Shown: one piece after another, positions 18,203 to 26,285 of the stretch
Position numbering within the stretch: the stretch's first letter is position 1
How the letters are laid out: each line of letters begins with the position of its first letter
Source: Flavobacteriales bacterium
Lineage (GTDB): Bacteria > Bacteroidota > Bacteroidia > Flavobacteriales_F > PHOS-HE28
Direction of reading: 5' to 3'
Assembly (NCBI GenBank): GCA_016719225.1
Contig: JADKAN010000002.1
Span: 1 to 64,000 of the forward strand
DNA length: 64,000 nt
The notes under the pieces: generated by a model
What the model was told of the DNA's origin: nothing
The model's database searches: none
What the model saw: only the letters and a program-made list of their open reading frames with translations
Position numbers and translations under genes: made by a program

Positions 18203-18619
18203 ATGACCGCAAATTATCCGACGATGAACTATACGACCCATACCCACATCGGCCGCGACCATTACCGCATGGAAGTGCGCACGGCCACCTTGAAGTTGAT
18301 CGCCGATGAGCCTGCTGAGAGCGGCGGTGCCGGCGAAGGCTTCAATGCGCACCAATTGCTGGCGGCCTCCTTGGGCGCGTGTACCAATGCCACCTTGCGC
18401 ATGTATGCGGACCGTAAGGAATGGCCCTTGGAGGCCATCGACACAGAGGTATCGATCACCCACGGCGAGAGCTTCGACATCACGGAGATCAAGCGCAGCA
18501 TCCGCCTCACCGGCGCGTTGGACCAAACCCAGCGGACCCGCTTGCTGGAGATCGCGGACCGTTGCCCGATCCACCGCACGCTCAGCGGCACCATCAGCAT
18601 CGGCACGAAGCTGGTTTAA
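18203..18619 (+). CDS. OsmC family peroxiredoxin-like protein
   Basis: A 138-residue OsmC/Ohr-type protein. The two redox cysteines of the family are visible in 'LAASLGACTNATLRMYAD' and 'EIADRCPIHRTL'. OsmC proteins reduce organic hydroperoxides through this Cys pair. The fold landmarks 'GEGFNAHQLLAASLGAC' and the final 'SGTISIGTKL' strand are present. The start ATG at 18203 follows a T-rich tract; a second in-frame ATG lies at 18221. It is in the same direction as the small basic gene, 116 bases downstream. Confidence 0.9.
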   Translation: MTANYPTMNYTTHTHIGRDHYRMEVRTATLKLIADEPAESGGAGEGFNAHQLLAASLGACTNATLRMYADRKEWPLEAIDTEVSITHGESFDITEIKRSIRLTGALDQTQRTRLLEIADRCPIHRTLSGTISIGTKLV

Positions 18620-18709
18620 CACTGTTGCTTCGGAGCTTTTCAAAGTGTGACCCTTGCTCTGCGGTTCTCCTCAACAAAGCACTGCTGTCATGATTTCCTT
18701 TGTGTGATA

Positions 18710-19054
18710 ATGCCCACCGTCCACACCGTCTACGTCATCGAGCTCGCCCGGAAGGTCTACACCGAGGACCGCAAATTCCGCGAAGCCAACCCGCAGTACA
18801 ACGGCGTGCTGGAATGCCTTTACGTGGGCCAGACGGGCAAGGATCCGAAGGAGCGCTTCATGCAGCACAAGACCGGCTACCGCAATGCGAAGGGCCAGAA
18901 GCTTTCCTCCAACATCGTGGAGAAGTACGGAAAGTACCTGCGGCCGAGCCTTTATCAGGATATCGGGCCGCTCAGCCGCAAAGAGGCGTTGGAGGTGGAA
19001 AAGGGATTGGTGATGGAATTTCGGAAGAAGGGCTACGCCGTGTGGTTCGGCTGA
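18710..19054 (+). CDS. GIY-YIG-like nuclease domain protein
   Basis: A 114-residue protein. It has 'HTVYVIELA' and, after an insertion, 'CLYVGQTGKDPKERFMQHK', which resemble the two strands and the Arg helix of GIY-YIG endonucleases. A Glu in 'KEALEVEKGLVMEFRKKGY' could be the metal-binding Glu. The first motif is degenerate (VYV instead of GIY, YVG instead of YIG), so nuclease activity is not certain. The protein is a stand-alone domain, not fused to UvrC or a homing enzyme. It ends convergent to the RDAKG-repeat gene across a shared hairpin. Confidence 0.6.
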   Translation: MPTVHTVYVIELARKVYTEDRKFREANPQYNGVLECLYVGQTGKDPKERFMQHKTGYRNAKGQKLSSNIVEKYGKYLRPSLYQDIGPLSRKEALEVEKGLVMEFRKKGYAVWFG

Positions 19055-19067
19055 TCCGGAAAAGCGG

Positions 19068-19099
19068 AAGGGCCGTCCCGTGATCATGGGACAGCCCTT
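19068..19099. terminator. hairpin between convergent genes
   Basis: Twelve-base arms at 19068-19079 and 19088-19099 pair with a single mismatch across an 8-base loop. It lies between the convergent stops of the GIY-YIG-like gene (19054) and the RDAKG-repeat gene (19122). On the minus strand it is followed by a CTTTT stretch, so it best serves the RDAKG gene. Confidence 0.6.
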
Positions 19100-19121
19100 G
19101 CTGCTACTGAGCAGGCTGAGC

Positions 19122-19496
19122 CTACTTCGTTGTCGGAGAGGTCGTCCCTGTGGTCTTCACGTAACGTCCCTTGGCATCCCTGGGGCGGCTTTGGGTGCCT
19201 TTCGACGTTGCGGGTCTGCTGGCATCCGCTTTCACGAAGCGCCCCTTGGCATCACGTTGTCGGGCAGTAGCGGGCTTGGCTGTGGTGGCGGACGACTTAG
19301 CAGAGGTTTTAGCCGCTGTCCCTGTCTTCGTGAAATGGCCCTTCGCATCGCGGGTCTGCGTTGCCTTGGCCGTGGTCGCCTTGGTAGTGGTTTGATGCGC
19401 AGTGGGCTGGACGGCAGGTGCCGGTGTTTGTGCATTCACCGCTGGGGTGAACAAAAGTCCGAGGCCTAAGGCCGCGGCAACGAACAGCTTTTTCAT
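19122..19496 (-). CDS. secreted low-complexity protein with three RDAKG repeats
   Basis: A 124-residue protein. A signal peptide ('LFVAAALGLGLLFTPAVNAQ') is followed by a Thr/Ala/Lys-rich sequence that contains three spaced copies of one motif: 'RDAKGHFTK', 'RDAKGRFVK' and 'RDAKGRYVK'. Spacers are 25-27 residues of T/A/K/S/P. The mature protein is strongly basic and likely disordered. No domain is recognised. The ATG at 19496 is preceded by a -7-like AAAATTTG 27 bases upstream. The open frame continues upstream to 20252 without a stop, but that part is not one protein. Confidence 0.7.
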   Translation of the reverse strand: MKKLFVAAALGLGLLFTPAVNAQTPAPAVQPTAHQTTTKATTAKATQTRDAKGHFTKTGTAAKTSAKSSATTAKPATARQRDAKGRFVKADASRPATSKGTQSRPRDAKGRYVKTTGTTSPTTK

Positions 19497-19522
19497 GGTC
19501 TGGTGCCTGTTTGATGGCGGTA

Positions 19523-19530
19523 CAAATTTT
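19523..19530 (-). promoter_or_regulatory. -7-like promoter element of RDAKG-repeat gene
   Basis: On the minus strand this reads AAAATTTG followed by TACC. It resembles the Bacteroidota TAnnTTTG element and sits 27 bases upstream of the ATG at 19496. The pirin promoter has the same following bases (TTTGTACC). Confidence 0.4.
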
Positions 19531-20033
19531 CCGTCAGCGCCAAGGCCGTGTGATGAATGCGTGACAACTTTAACACGCGGATCGAAGAGCACCATATCGT
19601 GTATGGCGATATCAAGGTCCAGAACGCCGAACGGCGGGGAGAGATCCCTCCGCTCCGATCGTGCAACCCATGAAGAGCACTTCTTCTTCGCGTCCTTGGC
19701 GGGTGCGGCCATTGGCGGCGCTGTGGTTTCTTGTGCCTTGTTCAGGCTATCGGGCTTCATCCTAACGGTGTGATGTGCTAATAGCTCCGTATTCTGGGAC
19801 GTGTCTCCTCCGGTGCAGGAGGCGAGTAGCAACCGTGCTGCTATAGGAGCGGTGACAATGGTCTTCCGTTCTAACAGGATGGTGGTTTTAGTGGTCCCGG
19901 GTGCTTGGATCCGGGGGAAAGCCATGTACACGGGAACGCGCTTTTTCTTGACGCGCGTAATGGATCCGGAAGGATCCCGCTCTGGGACATCATTGGACTC
20001 TTCCGCGAAAGCCCGATCGAAACACTTCCTGTC
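19531..20033. other. intergenic region with an unconfirmed lipoprotein-like reading frame
   Basis: About 500 bases without a convincing gene. On the minus strand, around 19690-19870, a frame reads 'IAARLLLASCTGGD' (lipobox-like LASC) followed by 'KAQETTAPPMAAPAKDAKKK'. This looks like the start of a lipoprotein, but there is no proper start codon before the hydrophobic part and the downstream sequence has no family likeness. It may be a decayed or frameshifted lipoprotein gene. Nothing else is seen. Confidence 0.3.
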
Positions 20034-20073
20034 AAAAAGAGAAAAGGCGCACCTCAGTGCGCCTTTTCTCTTT
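20034..20073 (-). terminator. strong rho-independent terminator
   Basis: Perfect 17-base inverted repeat (20036-20052 with 20057-20073) around the 4-base loop CTCA. On the minus strand the stem is followed by TTTTT. It lies 26 bases beyond the stop of the phosphoglucose/phosphomannose isomerase gene at 20099 and terminates it. Confidence 0.9.
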
Positions 20074-20098
20074 CGACCGGAAGGCCTGGTAATAACGG

Positions 20099-21094
20099 CT
20101 ATTTCACTTCGGCCAACTTGCCCTTGAGCATGTTGATCACACCGATCTCCGTGGCGTCCACGCCATTGAGCTCGGCGAGGTGCCAACTGGCCCAGTCGCC
20201 TAAGTGCACCAAATAGATCTGACGCTCCAAGCGGTCGTCGCCCTTGCTCCATACTTCGTACAAGTGCGGGGTGTACTTGGCAAAAACCTCCTTATTGATC
20301 TCCATGCGCATCTGGCTGCGGGGGTGGTCGTCCTTGTGGCGGAAGATGGTGATGGCCATGCCCTTGTCGCCACCGGCCCAGCCCACCAGTTCGTTGTGGT
20401 TCATCTCCGGGATCGCATGGTGCCAGCAGAGTTCCTTGCTGTTCTCGTTCAATTGCTGGCGGAAGCGGATGCTCACGGCCTCCGTAGCGGCTTCGCTGTA
20501 GATGATGGCGCGCTTGCCGTGCAGCTTTCCGGCGAGGTCCTTACCGGCGGCACTGATGTCGGCCTGGTCCTTCTTCAGACGGGCTGCCGCGCGCTCCAGC
20601 GAAGGCTGGAAGTCCTTTTTGATGATGCCGAAGTGCTTCAGGATGAAGAATTGCTGTGTGAGCGAGTAGGCCAGCATGGTACGGGGCGGGTTGCCACCGG
20701 GGATCACGATGTGGTCCAAACCCTTTGCCTTCGCGATGTCCAACATGGTCCCGCCGCTGGTGATGCACACCACACGGGCGCCCTTGTCCAAAGCCTGTTG
20801 CATGGCGGCGAGGGTCTCCTCGGTATTGCCGCTATAGCTGCACGCGATCACCAAGCTGCCTTTCCCAACGTAGGCGGGGAGGTAGTAATTGCTGTAAACC
20901 TCGATCGGGCAGATGGCCTCTTCCGCAACTGCCTGTGCGGCGATCCTCCCACCGATGCCACTGCCACCCAAGCCCGTCACCACCACGTTGGTGTACCGGT
21001 CGTCCGGCTTGTTCAGTTCCGCAGCGCGGCCAATGGCCAAGGCTTCTGAAAGATGGTCGGGGAAATCGCGGATAAGGTCGTGCATAGGGTCCAT
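20099..21094 (-). CDS. bifunctional phosphoglucose/phosphomannose isomerase
   Basis: A 331-residue SIS-domain protein of the archaeal/bacterial bifunctional PGI/PMI family, interconverting glucose-6-P, fructose-6-P and mannose-6-P. Visible are the first SIS motif 'VVVTGLGGSGIGGRIAA', the sugar-phosphate loop 'CSYSGNTEETLAAM', 'GGNPPRTMLAYSL' and the catalytic Glu/His region 'AIPEMNHNELVGW'. It may supply mannose/fructose phosphates for surface polysaccharide or act in glycolysis. A second ATG at 21085 is an equally possible start. A TAACTTTA (21116-21123, minus) may be its -7 element. The gene is monocistronic, with a strong terminator downstream. Confidence 0.92.
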   Translation of the reverse strand: MDPMHDLIRDFPDHLSEALAIGRAAELNKPDDRYTNVVVTGLGGSGIGGRIAAQAVAEEAICPIEVYSNYYLPAYVGKGSLVIACSYSGNTEETLAAMQQALDKGARVVCITSGGTMLDIAKAKGLDHIVIPGGNPPRTMLAYSLTQQFFILKHFGIIKKDFQPSLERAAARLKKDQADISAAGKDLAGKLHGKRAIIYSEAATEAVSIRFRQQLNENSKELCWHHAIPEMNHNELVGWAGGDKGMAITIFRHKDDHPRSQMRMEINKEVFAKYTPHLYEVWSKGDDRLERQIYLVHLGDWASWHLAELNGVDATEIGVINMLKGKLAEVK

Positions 21095-21205
21095 GTGGCG
21101 GATCGGGTTAAGAGGTAAAGTTAGGCCCCCTCATACGCCGAGGAGGCCTGCTTTGTTCAAGATAGATGTGCGAGGGAATCGGGTTTTTCCCGTTCGTGGC
21201 ACTGA

Positions 21206-22909
21206 TCAAGGTGCGGGTTCCAGTTCGCAAGGGCTCGGTTCCACGCCCTTCAGCTCCTTCATTTTCAGGAAGGTATCGTTCACTTGCTGGGTGATGCTGG
21301 TGCCGGCGTTCAGGGCGCTCACTTTCTCGAACCAGCACTTCGCCTTGGCCCGGTCCATGTCGCTCTTGTTATAGAGGTAGTATAGGCCCATGTAATTATA
21401 AGCCTCTTCCAGATCCGCCTTATGGCCGTCGACCTCTTCAGGCTTCATCTTCTGGATCACATTCTTGTAGTAGGGTAGCGCCGTCCAGCTCTTCACTTCC
21501 GCAGTGTCCATACCGGCCTGCGAACGGGCGCGGTACAAATAGCCTTGGTAGATGTTCGGTTGTTTTTCGATGTATGCAGCCCAAGCGCTGTCTGCGGTCT
21601 GGTAACGCTTGGCGCGGTTGGCCATGGCGCCGAGGTAGTACCAATCGTTCACCTCGGGGTTCAAGGTGGTCTTCTGCTTCATAGCGGCGATGGCCTTATC
21701 GTAGACGCGTCCGTCGGTGAAGGCTTTGGCCGCCTCCAGAAAGAGATAATCCTTGGTGGGTTCCATGGCAGCGGCCTTCAGGTACATTTCACCGGCCAGT
21801 GAGTCGTAGGCCATACGAGGGGCCGTGCTCAAGGTATCGGCGGCTTGCAGCTTGCCCAAGCTCTGGTCGATCTTGGCAGCGTACTCATAATCCACACTGA
21901 TCTCTTTTTCGTCCGGCTGCTCCGCGAAGTAGGCCTGCAAAGCGGAATCCGCGGCGACGTGCATGCCCTTCTCCTCCAGGTCGAAGGCTTTCAGGCGCTT
22001 CAACGTCATGTTCTTCACGCCATCGTTCTCCAAGGACTGGATCTCGCTCAGGCTCTCGTCATATTGCTTCACCAGGAAGAGGAACTGGGCGTTGCGCACG
22101 CGGGCGCTGGTGTTGCCGACGTTCAGCTCCAAGTACTTCTTCATGTCCGTTGTGGCCTTGTCAAAATCGCGGGCCTTGAAATAGGCTTCGGCGCGTCCGC
22201 GATAGGCGGGCGCAAAGCCGGGATCAAGTTTGATGGCGTTGGTGTATTCCTCAATGGAACTGGGGAAGTTCTTGGCGCGGTAATACATAAAGGCCTTGCG
22301 GGCCACGGGCTTGGCGTTCAGGGCGTCCAACTGCATGGCGAGCTTGTAGTTCTCCAGCGGCGCGGAACCATCGCGCGGGTTGCGGTCGAACAGCGCATCG
22401 CCTTTCAGGATGTAGGCCTCGGGGTCTTTCGGGTACAGGTCGATGGCTTTTTGCACCATGGCCAAGGCGCCGGTATAATCAGGGCTGGCACCGGCGAGCA
22501 TGCCTTCGGCCACTTCACGGTAGGTGGCAGCGATATCCTGCTTGCTGTTCTTATTTGTTTTAGCGGTGGCGAGTTCCACGGCCTTGTCGAACTGCGCTTG
22601 CGCCAGATCGTTCTTGCCGGCCTCGCGAAGAACCTTGCCCATGCCGGCATGGTTCAACGGGAAGGTGGAATTCACCTCGATGCCCCGCTGATAGCAGGCA
22701 GCGGCACTATCACTGCGGTCATTGGCATAGTAGTTCTCCCCGAAATAGAACCAGTCAGCCCCGCTGGTGGGCGATGCTGCAACGAGCTGCTTGAAGGCGC
22801 TGGTGGCGCGCTCGAACTGCTCTTTATCCGTGAGCTTCACAGCATCGGGAGTTTGGGCGGTTGCGCTAAGGGCCATGCAGGCGGTACTGAGGAAAAGGAA
22901 GGTCTTCAT
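21206..22909 (-). CDS. TPR-repeat periplasmic protein of the TonB cluster
   Basis: A 567-residue protein with signal peptide ('FLFLSTACMALSATAQ') and about ten tetratricopeptide-like repeats, for example 'ADWFYFGENYYANDRSDSAA', 'PEAYILKGDALFDRNPRDG' and 'APAYRGRAEAYFKARDFDKA'. TPRs mediate protein-protein contacts. In many Bacteroidota a TPR protein of this type ends the exbB-exbD-exbD-tonB-pstS-like cluster, as here, where it starts 11 bases after the PstS-like gene. It probably works with the Ton complex in the periplasm; the precise role is unknown. Confidence 0.85.
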   Translation of the reverse strand: MKTFLFLSTACMALSATAQTPDAVKLTDKEQFERATSAFKQLVAASPTSGADWFYFGENYYANDRSDSAAACYQRGIEVNSTFPLNHAGMGKVLREAGKNDLAQAQFDKAVELATAKTNKNSKQDIAATYREVAEGMLAGASPDYTGALAMVQKAIDLYPKDPEAYILKGDALFDRNPRDGSAPLENYKLAMQLDALNAKPVARKAFMYYRAKNFPSSIEEYTNAIKLDPGFAPAYRGRAEAYFKARDFDKATTDMKKYLELNVGNTSARVRNAQFLFLVKQYDESLSEIQSLENDGVKNMTLKRLKAFDLEEKGMHVAADSALQAYFAEQPDEKEISVDYEYAAKIDQSLGKLQAADTLSTAPRMAYDSLAGEMYLKAAAMEPTKDYLFLEAAKAFTDGRVYDKAIAAMKQKTTLNPEVNDWYYLGAMANRAKRYQTADSAWAAYIEKQPNIYQGYLYRARSQAGMDTAEVKSWTALPYYKNVIQKMKPEEVDGHKADLEEAYNYMGLYYLYNKSDMDRAKAKCWFEKVSALNAGTSITQQVNDTFLKMKELKGVEPSPCELEPAP

Positions 22910-22920
22910 GCGTGTTCTTG

Positions 22921-23856
22921 CTATTCTTGGACGATCTGGATGTCGCGGGGCGGCACGTTAATGGGTGCCACGCCCAGCTTCAGGATGATCCGTTGTCCCT
23001 TGTGGTTCGCGACAAAGGAAACAAATCCGGTGCCAAGACCACTTTTCCCCTCTGTGAGCACCATGTTGACGGTGCGTTTAAGGGGGTAGGTGTCGTCGGC
23101 AAGGGAGCTTTGGCTGGGCAGCACCGCCACCTCGCCCGGCGCTCCGGCAATGGGCAGGATGCGCACCTGTTCCTGCAGCACGAGCATGGCGGGATCATCC
23201 AGGTCGCTGATGGCCTCGAAGGGTAGAAAGCCCACCGCTCCAGGATCGCGCGCCACCTGTGCGATCACCGCGTTCACGTCCGCCAAAGCGCGTGCGCGCA
23301 AGGTTCCGATGTGCAAGGAGTCCACCAGCAGCCGGGCCACGCCGCTGCCGGCACCGGCAAAGAGGGCCGTAAGGCTATCCGATGTTGCGGGTTGCTCGAT
23401 CTTGGAAGCCGTTTGTGCGTCATTCGTTTTCCCCAGCAATGCGGCGATCTGTAGCAGGTCGAAGCGTCGCAGCAGGCTATTCCTGTTCACCACCACGGCG
23501 ATGCCGGCCTTGTATATGGGGACGATGGGCGCACTGATCCGCCGCTTGTCGAAATAAGCCTGCTGCGCGCCGCCGGGATCCACAGAGGTCACCACGCAAC
23601 GCACGCTGTCGTTCATCATGGCTTTCAGCAGCTCGGCCTCGCCCATGTACCGGATGTCCAGTATGGCATCGGCGTAGATGTTCCGGAAAACAAGTGCTTC
23701 CTCGTCCAGCACCGCGCGGCAGTCCTCATCCGCGAGGATCAGGATGTGCCCGGAAGTGGGGGTATCGTCCGTGCGGGGATCCGGCTCGGTGAATTGGCAG
23801 CCTGAAAAACCCATCAGGCCCCAAACACCCAGGAGTGCGATCTGTTTCACACTCAT
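22921..23856 (-). CDS. PstS-like substrate-binding lipoprotein
   Basis: A 311-residue lipoprotein (lipobox 'LMGFSGC'), type 2 periplasmic-binding fold of the PstS-like family. It has 'EEALVFRNIYADAILDIRYM' early and 'YPLKRTVNMVLTEGKSGLGT' near the end, matching the 'YP..R..Y' region of phosphate-binding proteins. No ABC permease is nearby, and in this genomic setting such proteins accompany TonB complexes rather than phosphate uptake. The start at 23856 overlaps the stop of the upstream small membrane protein by ATGA, which decides it against the in-frame 23892. Confidence 0.85.
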   Translation of the reverse strand: MSVKQIALLGVWGLMGFSGCQFTEPDPRTDDTPTSGHILILADEDCRAVLDEEALVFRNIYADAILDIRYMGEAELLKAMMNDSVRCVVTSVDPGGAQQAYFDKRRISAPIVPIYKAGIAVVVNRNSLLRRFDLLQIAALLGKTNDAQTASKIEQPATSDSLTALFAGAGSGVARLLVDSLHIGTLRARALADVNAVIAQVARDPGAVGFLPFEAISDLDDPAMLVLQEQVRILPIAGAPGEVAVLPSQSSLADDTYPLKRTVNMVLTEGKSGLGTGFVSFVANHKGQRIILKLGVAPINVPPRDIQIVQE

Positions 23857-24041
23857 TGGTCTTGTTCGCTTTGCGCCAATTTCCTCCGCCACAGGTAGCC
23901 GCGCAGAATGCCATAGCCCACCAGCACGCAGCCCAGTGGCACCCGGAACTGCGTGATCTCCAGCCCAAGGAAGTTGGTGAACAGTAGCAGGGCCCCGGCC
24001 ACCACGTATATCAGGCTCATGGCCAGTGCGAAGTATTTCAT
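23853..24041 (-). CDS. small inner-membrane protein of the TonB cluster
   Basis: A 62-residue protein with two hydrophobic segments ('LAMSLIYVVAGALLLFTNF' and 'VPLGCVLVGYGILRGYLW') and a short charged C-terminus. It is translationally coupled (ATGA overlap) to the PstS-like lipoprotein gene and lies 113 bases below the second tonB gene. A two-helix membrane accessory of the Ton-linked operon is likely; no named family is recognised. Confidence 0.75.
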   Translation of the reverse strand: MKYFALAMSLIYVVAGALLLFTNFLGLEITQFRVPLGCVLVGYGILRGYLWRRKLAQSEQDQ

Positions 24042-24153
24042 GGACGTTCGGTCAGTACGGGTTCATCGGCGAAGTTCGGCACGGAAGGCGGAACGGCATC
24101 TTTGCTATCCATTGATCCCGTGTATTTGCCTCAGCGGTTTTCTATACCCGGCC

Positions 24154-25023
24154 TTAACGCGTCTCGAAGTGGATCGGCAGCGTAAGCCTGCAGCGCACGT
24201 CGTGGCCGTTCATCCGTGCGGGCTTCCAACGCGGCATCCGCTGTACCGTGCGTTCCGCTGCGTTCCGGCAATCTGGCTGTTTGCCTTTCACCGCAAGCAC
24301 ATCCTCCACGGTTCCGTCCAGCCCCACGGTGAACTGCACGTAGACGACATCGCGTCCGCTCATATCGCGGGGAAAGTCCAGATGACGCTCCACCCAAGCG
24401 GCCAAGGCAGTTTCCCCTCCGGGGAACACGGGGCGTTCCTGCACCTGGAAGTCCTTCCACACGGAGTCCACGCCAAGCATCGAGCCGCTCCCGGCCGCCG
24501 CTCCGATGCCTGTGCTGCCTGAGGGGTCAGTGTTGCTGACCGAGTTAGTGCCAGTGCCTGTACCGGCGGCAAGATCCGTTGTGTCAACAGGTGGGACGAG
24601 GGGCGTCACAGCACTATCCACGACTTCTATAAAGCCAGATGTTGTGGTGGGCTTTGCGGGCGGAAGGATCACGCTCCGGTTCTCCGGCTTGGGTGCCGGC
24701 GGTTCGATCGGGGGCAAGAACACATCGGTGAACTCCACGATCACATGGGGTGGCAGCGTTTTATCGGTAATGTCGGACGCGCCAAGGTGCGCAATGCCCC
24801 AGAGAGCCAAGACGGCGGCAGCTAATGCACACACCGTGGTAGCGAAGGCCACACCGAGACGCTGGCCGTATTCCGTGCGCAGGCGGTACGCGCCGTAGTC
24901 CTGGTTGCGACCAATGAACACGAGCGCATTGCGCGCTCCTTGGGTCTCATCGCTCCATGTACGGCCCAAACCAAGGGCAATGCAAAGCAGGCTGAAAAGT
25001 ATCAATGCAATGGCGATCATCAT
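24154..25023 (-). CDS. tonB: energy transducer TonB (second copy)
   Basis: About 289 residues. It begins with a membrane span ('MIAIALILFSLLCIALGLG'), then the 'GRNQDYGAYRLRTEYGQRLG' stretch characteristic of Bacteroidota TonB proteins and a second span ('ATTVCALAAAVLALWGIAHL'). A proline-rich linker ('PPIEPPAPKPENRSVILPP') crosses the periplasm, and a C-terminal TonB domain carries 'VYVQFTVGLDGTVEDV' and 'RMPRWKPARMNGHDV'. It transfers proton-motive energy to outer-membrane receptors. The start is one of two adjacent ATGs at 25023/25020. It is paralogous to the TonB encoded at 25439, with a 415-base gap between them. Confidence 0.9.
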   Translation of the reverse strand: MMIAIALILFSLLCIALGLGRTWSDETQGARNALVFIGRNQDYGAYRLRTEYGQRLGVAFATTVCALAAAVLALWGIAHLGASDITDKTLPPHVIVEFTDVFLPPIEPPAPKPENRSVILPPAKPTTTSGFIEVVDSAVTPLVPPVDTTDLAAGTGTGTNSVSNTDPSGSTGIGAAAGSGSMLGVDSVWKDFQVQERPVFPGGETALAAWVERHLDFPRDMSGRDVVYVQFTVGLDGTVEDVLAVKGKQPDCRNAAERTVQRMPRWKPARMNGHDVRCRLTLPIHFETR

Positions 25024-25438
25024 CGTTCCGGGGGTGTTGTGTGAAACCACATGTGACTCCCCTGTACAACCCTGAATGCAGGACGTTCATTGCACCGTTG
25101 TTGAAGCCGGATGTGCCGATGGTGAAAGCCCTTTGCAGTTCTTCGAAGCAGGTTGATCCACGCCATTCCCGATGAATGTCCAGCGCAGGTTCCCTTGGGA
25201 TGTGTAAAGAGAAAGCGGAAGGAATGCGCGGTCGCACGAGGCGGGAGCTGTCGGGAATTTTTCGAAGGAAAAAAGGAAAAAGGCGAATAATATGAGGAAC
25301 TTGAGGTCTGTTGCAAACGCACCTCAACAAGAGCGCCACTGCGGACAAGCAGTGGTGCATTCTTTATTCTAGCGAGGATACAAAACGTGTCCAAGGCTTG
25401 AACACCTTGCACCAAGGACCATCAACGGGCAAGCAAGT
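25024..25438. other. intergenic region between the two tonB genes
   Basis: No gene is supported. It has a hairpin at 25333-25358 and an AT-rich stretch around 25255-25300 that could carry the promoter of the downstream tonB and its operon. Small open frames here have no start signal or family likeness. Confidence 0.5.
25333..25358 (-). terminator. hairpin downstream of the exbB-exbD-exbD-tonB genes
   Basis: Ten-base arms (25333-25342 and 25349-25358) pair with one G-T wobble around a 6-base loop. On the minus strand the stem is followed by a moderately T-rich TCTTGTTG. It sits about 80 bases beyond the stop of the TonB gene at 25439. Confidence 0.5.
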
Positions 25439-26281
25439 CTACTGTAGCTTGAAATCCACCGGGATGGTAAAGCGGACCTTCACGGCCTTGCCGTTCATTT
25501 TACCAGGGCTCCATTTGGGCATGGACCTCACGGCGCGTAGGGCTTCCTTGTCCAGGCCCGGGCTTACACCGCGGCGCACGGACACATCCTCCACGCTTCC
25601 GTCCTTTTCCACCACGAACTCCACGTACACCTTGCCTTGGATGCCTGCATCGAATTCCATGTCCGGATACTTGATGTTCTTCTTCAGGTAACCGTACATC
25701 TGGGCCATGCCCCCTTGGAATTCGGGTTGCTCCTGCACGGCTGCAAGGTCATAGGTCACTTCCTCCACGGGAGGTGGGGGAGGTGGGGCGTCGATCTTTT
25801 CACCCTCTTGCGTGGTCTGTCCGGCAGTGGTCTCCTTCAGATCCTCCTGCGTGGGAGGTGGGGCTTCCACGGGCTCGTCCGCGGCTTCCACGGCTACGAA
25901 CTGCACGGTCTCGATCTGGGGCTGTGGCGGCGGGATCACTTCCGGCGGCGGTGGCGGTTCGTCGGGTTGCTCCTCTTGGAACAGTTCCAGATTTACATCC
26001 ACTACTTGGACCTTATCGGCTTCTTTTTCCTTCGGACCGATCTTGGACACCACGAAGGGCGTACCCACTACTAAGGCGAAGAAGATCACCGCGCTCAGCA
26101 TGGCCAAGCCCAAGCGGCGGTTATAGTCCTGGCGCAGTTCGTAGGCGCCGTATTCCTTGTTGCGGTCTGCGAAGACCAGGTTGTTACGCAGGTCCTGCAG
26201 CACGTTCATCCACGAGGTGTCGTAGGTGAGCACCACGCTCAGCAGCAGCAGTACCCCGATGATGATCGCGTAGGTCAGCAT
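25439..26281 (-). CDS. tonB: energy transducer TonB
   Basis: A 280-residue TonB of the Bacteroidota type. Its N-terminal membrane span ('AIIIGVLLLLSVVLTY') is followed by 'FADRNKEYGAYELRQDYNRR', a second span, and a Pro/Glu-rich linker ('EEQPDEPPPPPEVIPPPQPQ'). The C-terminal domain has 'VYVEFVVEKDGSVEDVSV' and 'SMPKWSPGKMNGKAVKVRF'. It works with the ExbB/ExbD genes immediately upstream (4-base gap to exbD at 26286) to energise TonB-dependent outer-membrane transport. Confidence 0.95.
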   Translation of the reverse strand: MLTYAIIIGVLLLLSVVLTYDTSWMNVLQDLRNNLVFADRNKEYGAYELRQDYNRRLGLAMLSAVIFFALVVGTPFVVSKIGPKEKEADKVQVVDVNLELFQEEQPDEPPPPPEVIPPPQPQIETVQFVAVEAADEPVEAPPPTQEDLKETTAGQTTQEGEKIDAPPPPPPVEEVTYDLAAVQEQPEFQGGMAQMYGYLKKNIKYPDMEFDAGIQGKVYVEFVVEKDGSVEDVSVRRGVSPGLDKEALRAVRSMPKWSPGKMNGKAVKVRFTIPVDFKLQ

Positions 26282-26285
26282 ATGC

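Noticed and set aside
19122..20252. Single 376-residue minus-strand protein
   Set aside because: It would run through the isomerase terminator and a promoter-like site; the signal peptide starts at the internal ATG at 19496.
21845..23089. 414-codon plus-strand frame across the TPR and PstS-like genes
   Set aside because: Covers two real genes on the other strand and has a biased Val/Gly/Leu composition typical of shadow frames.
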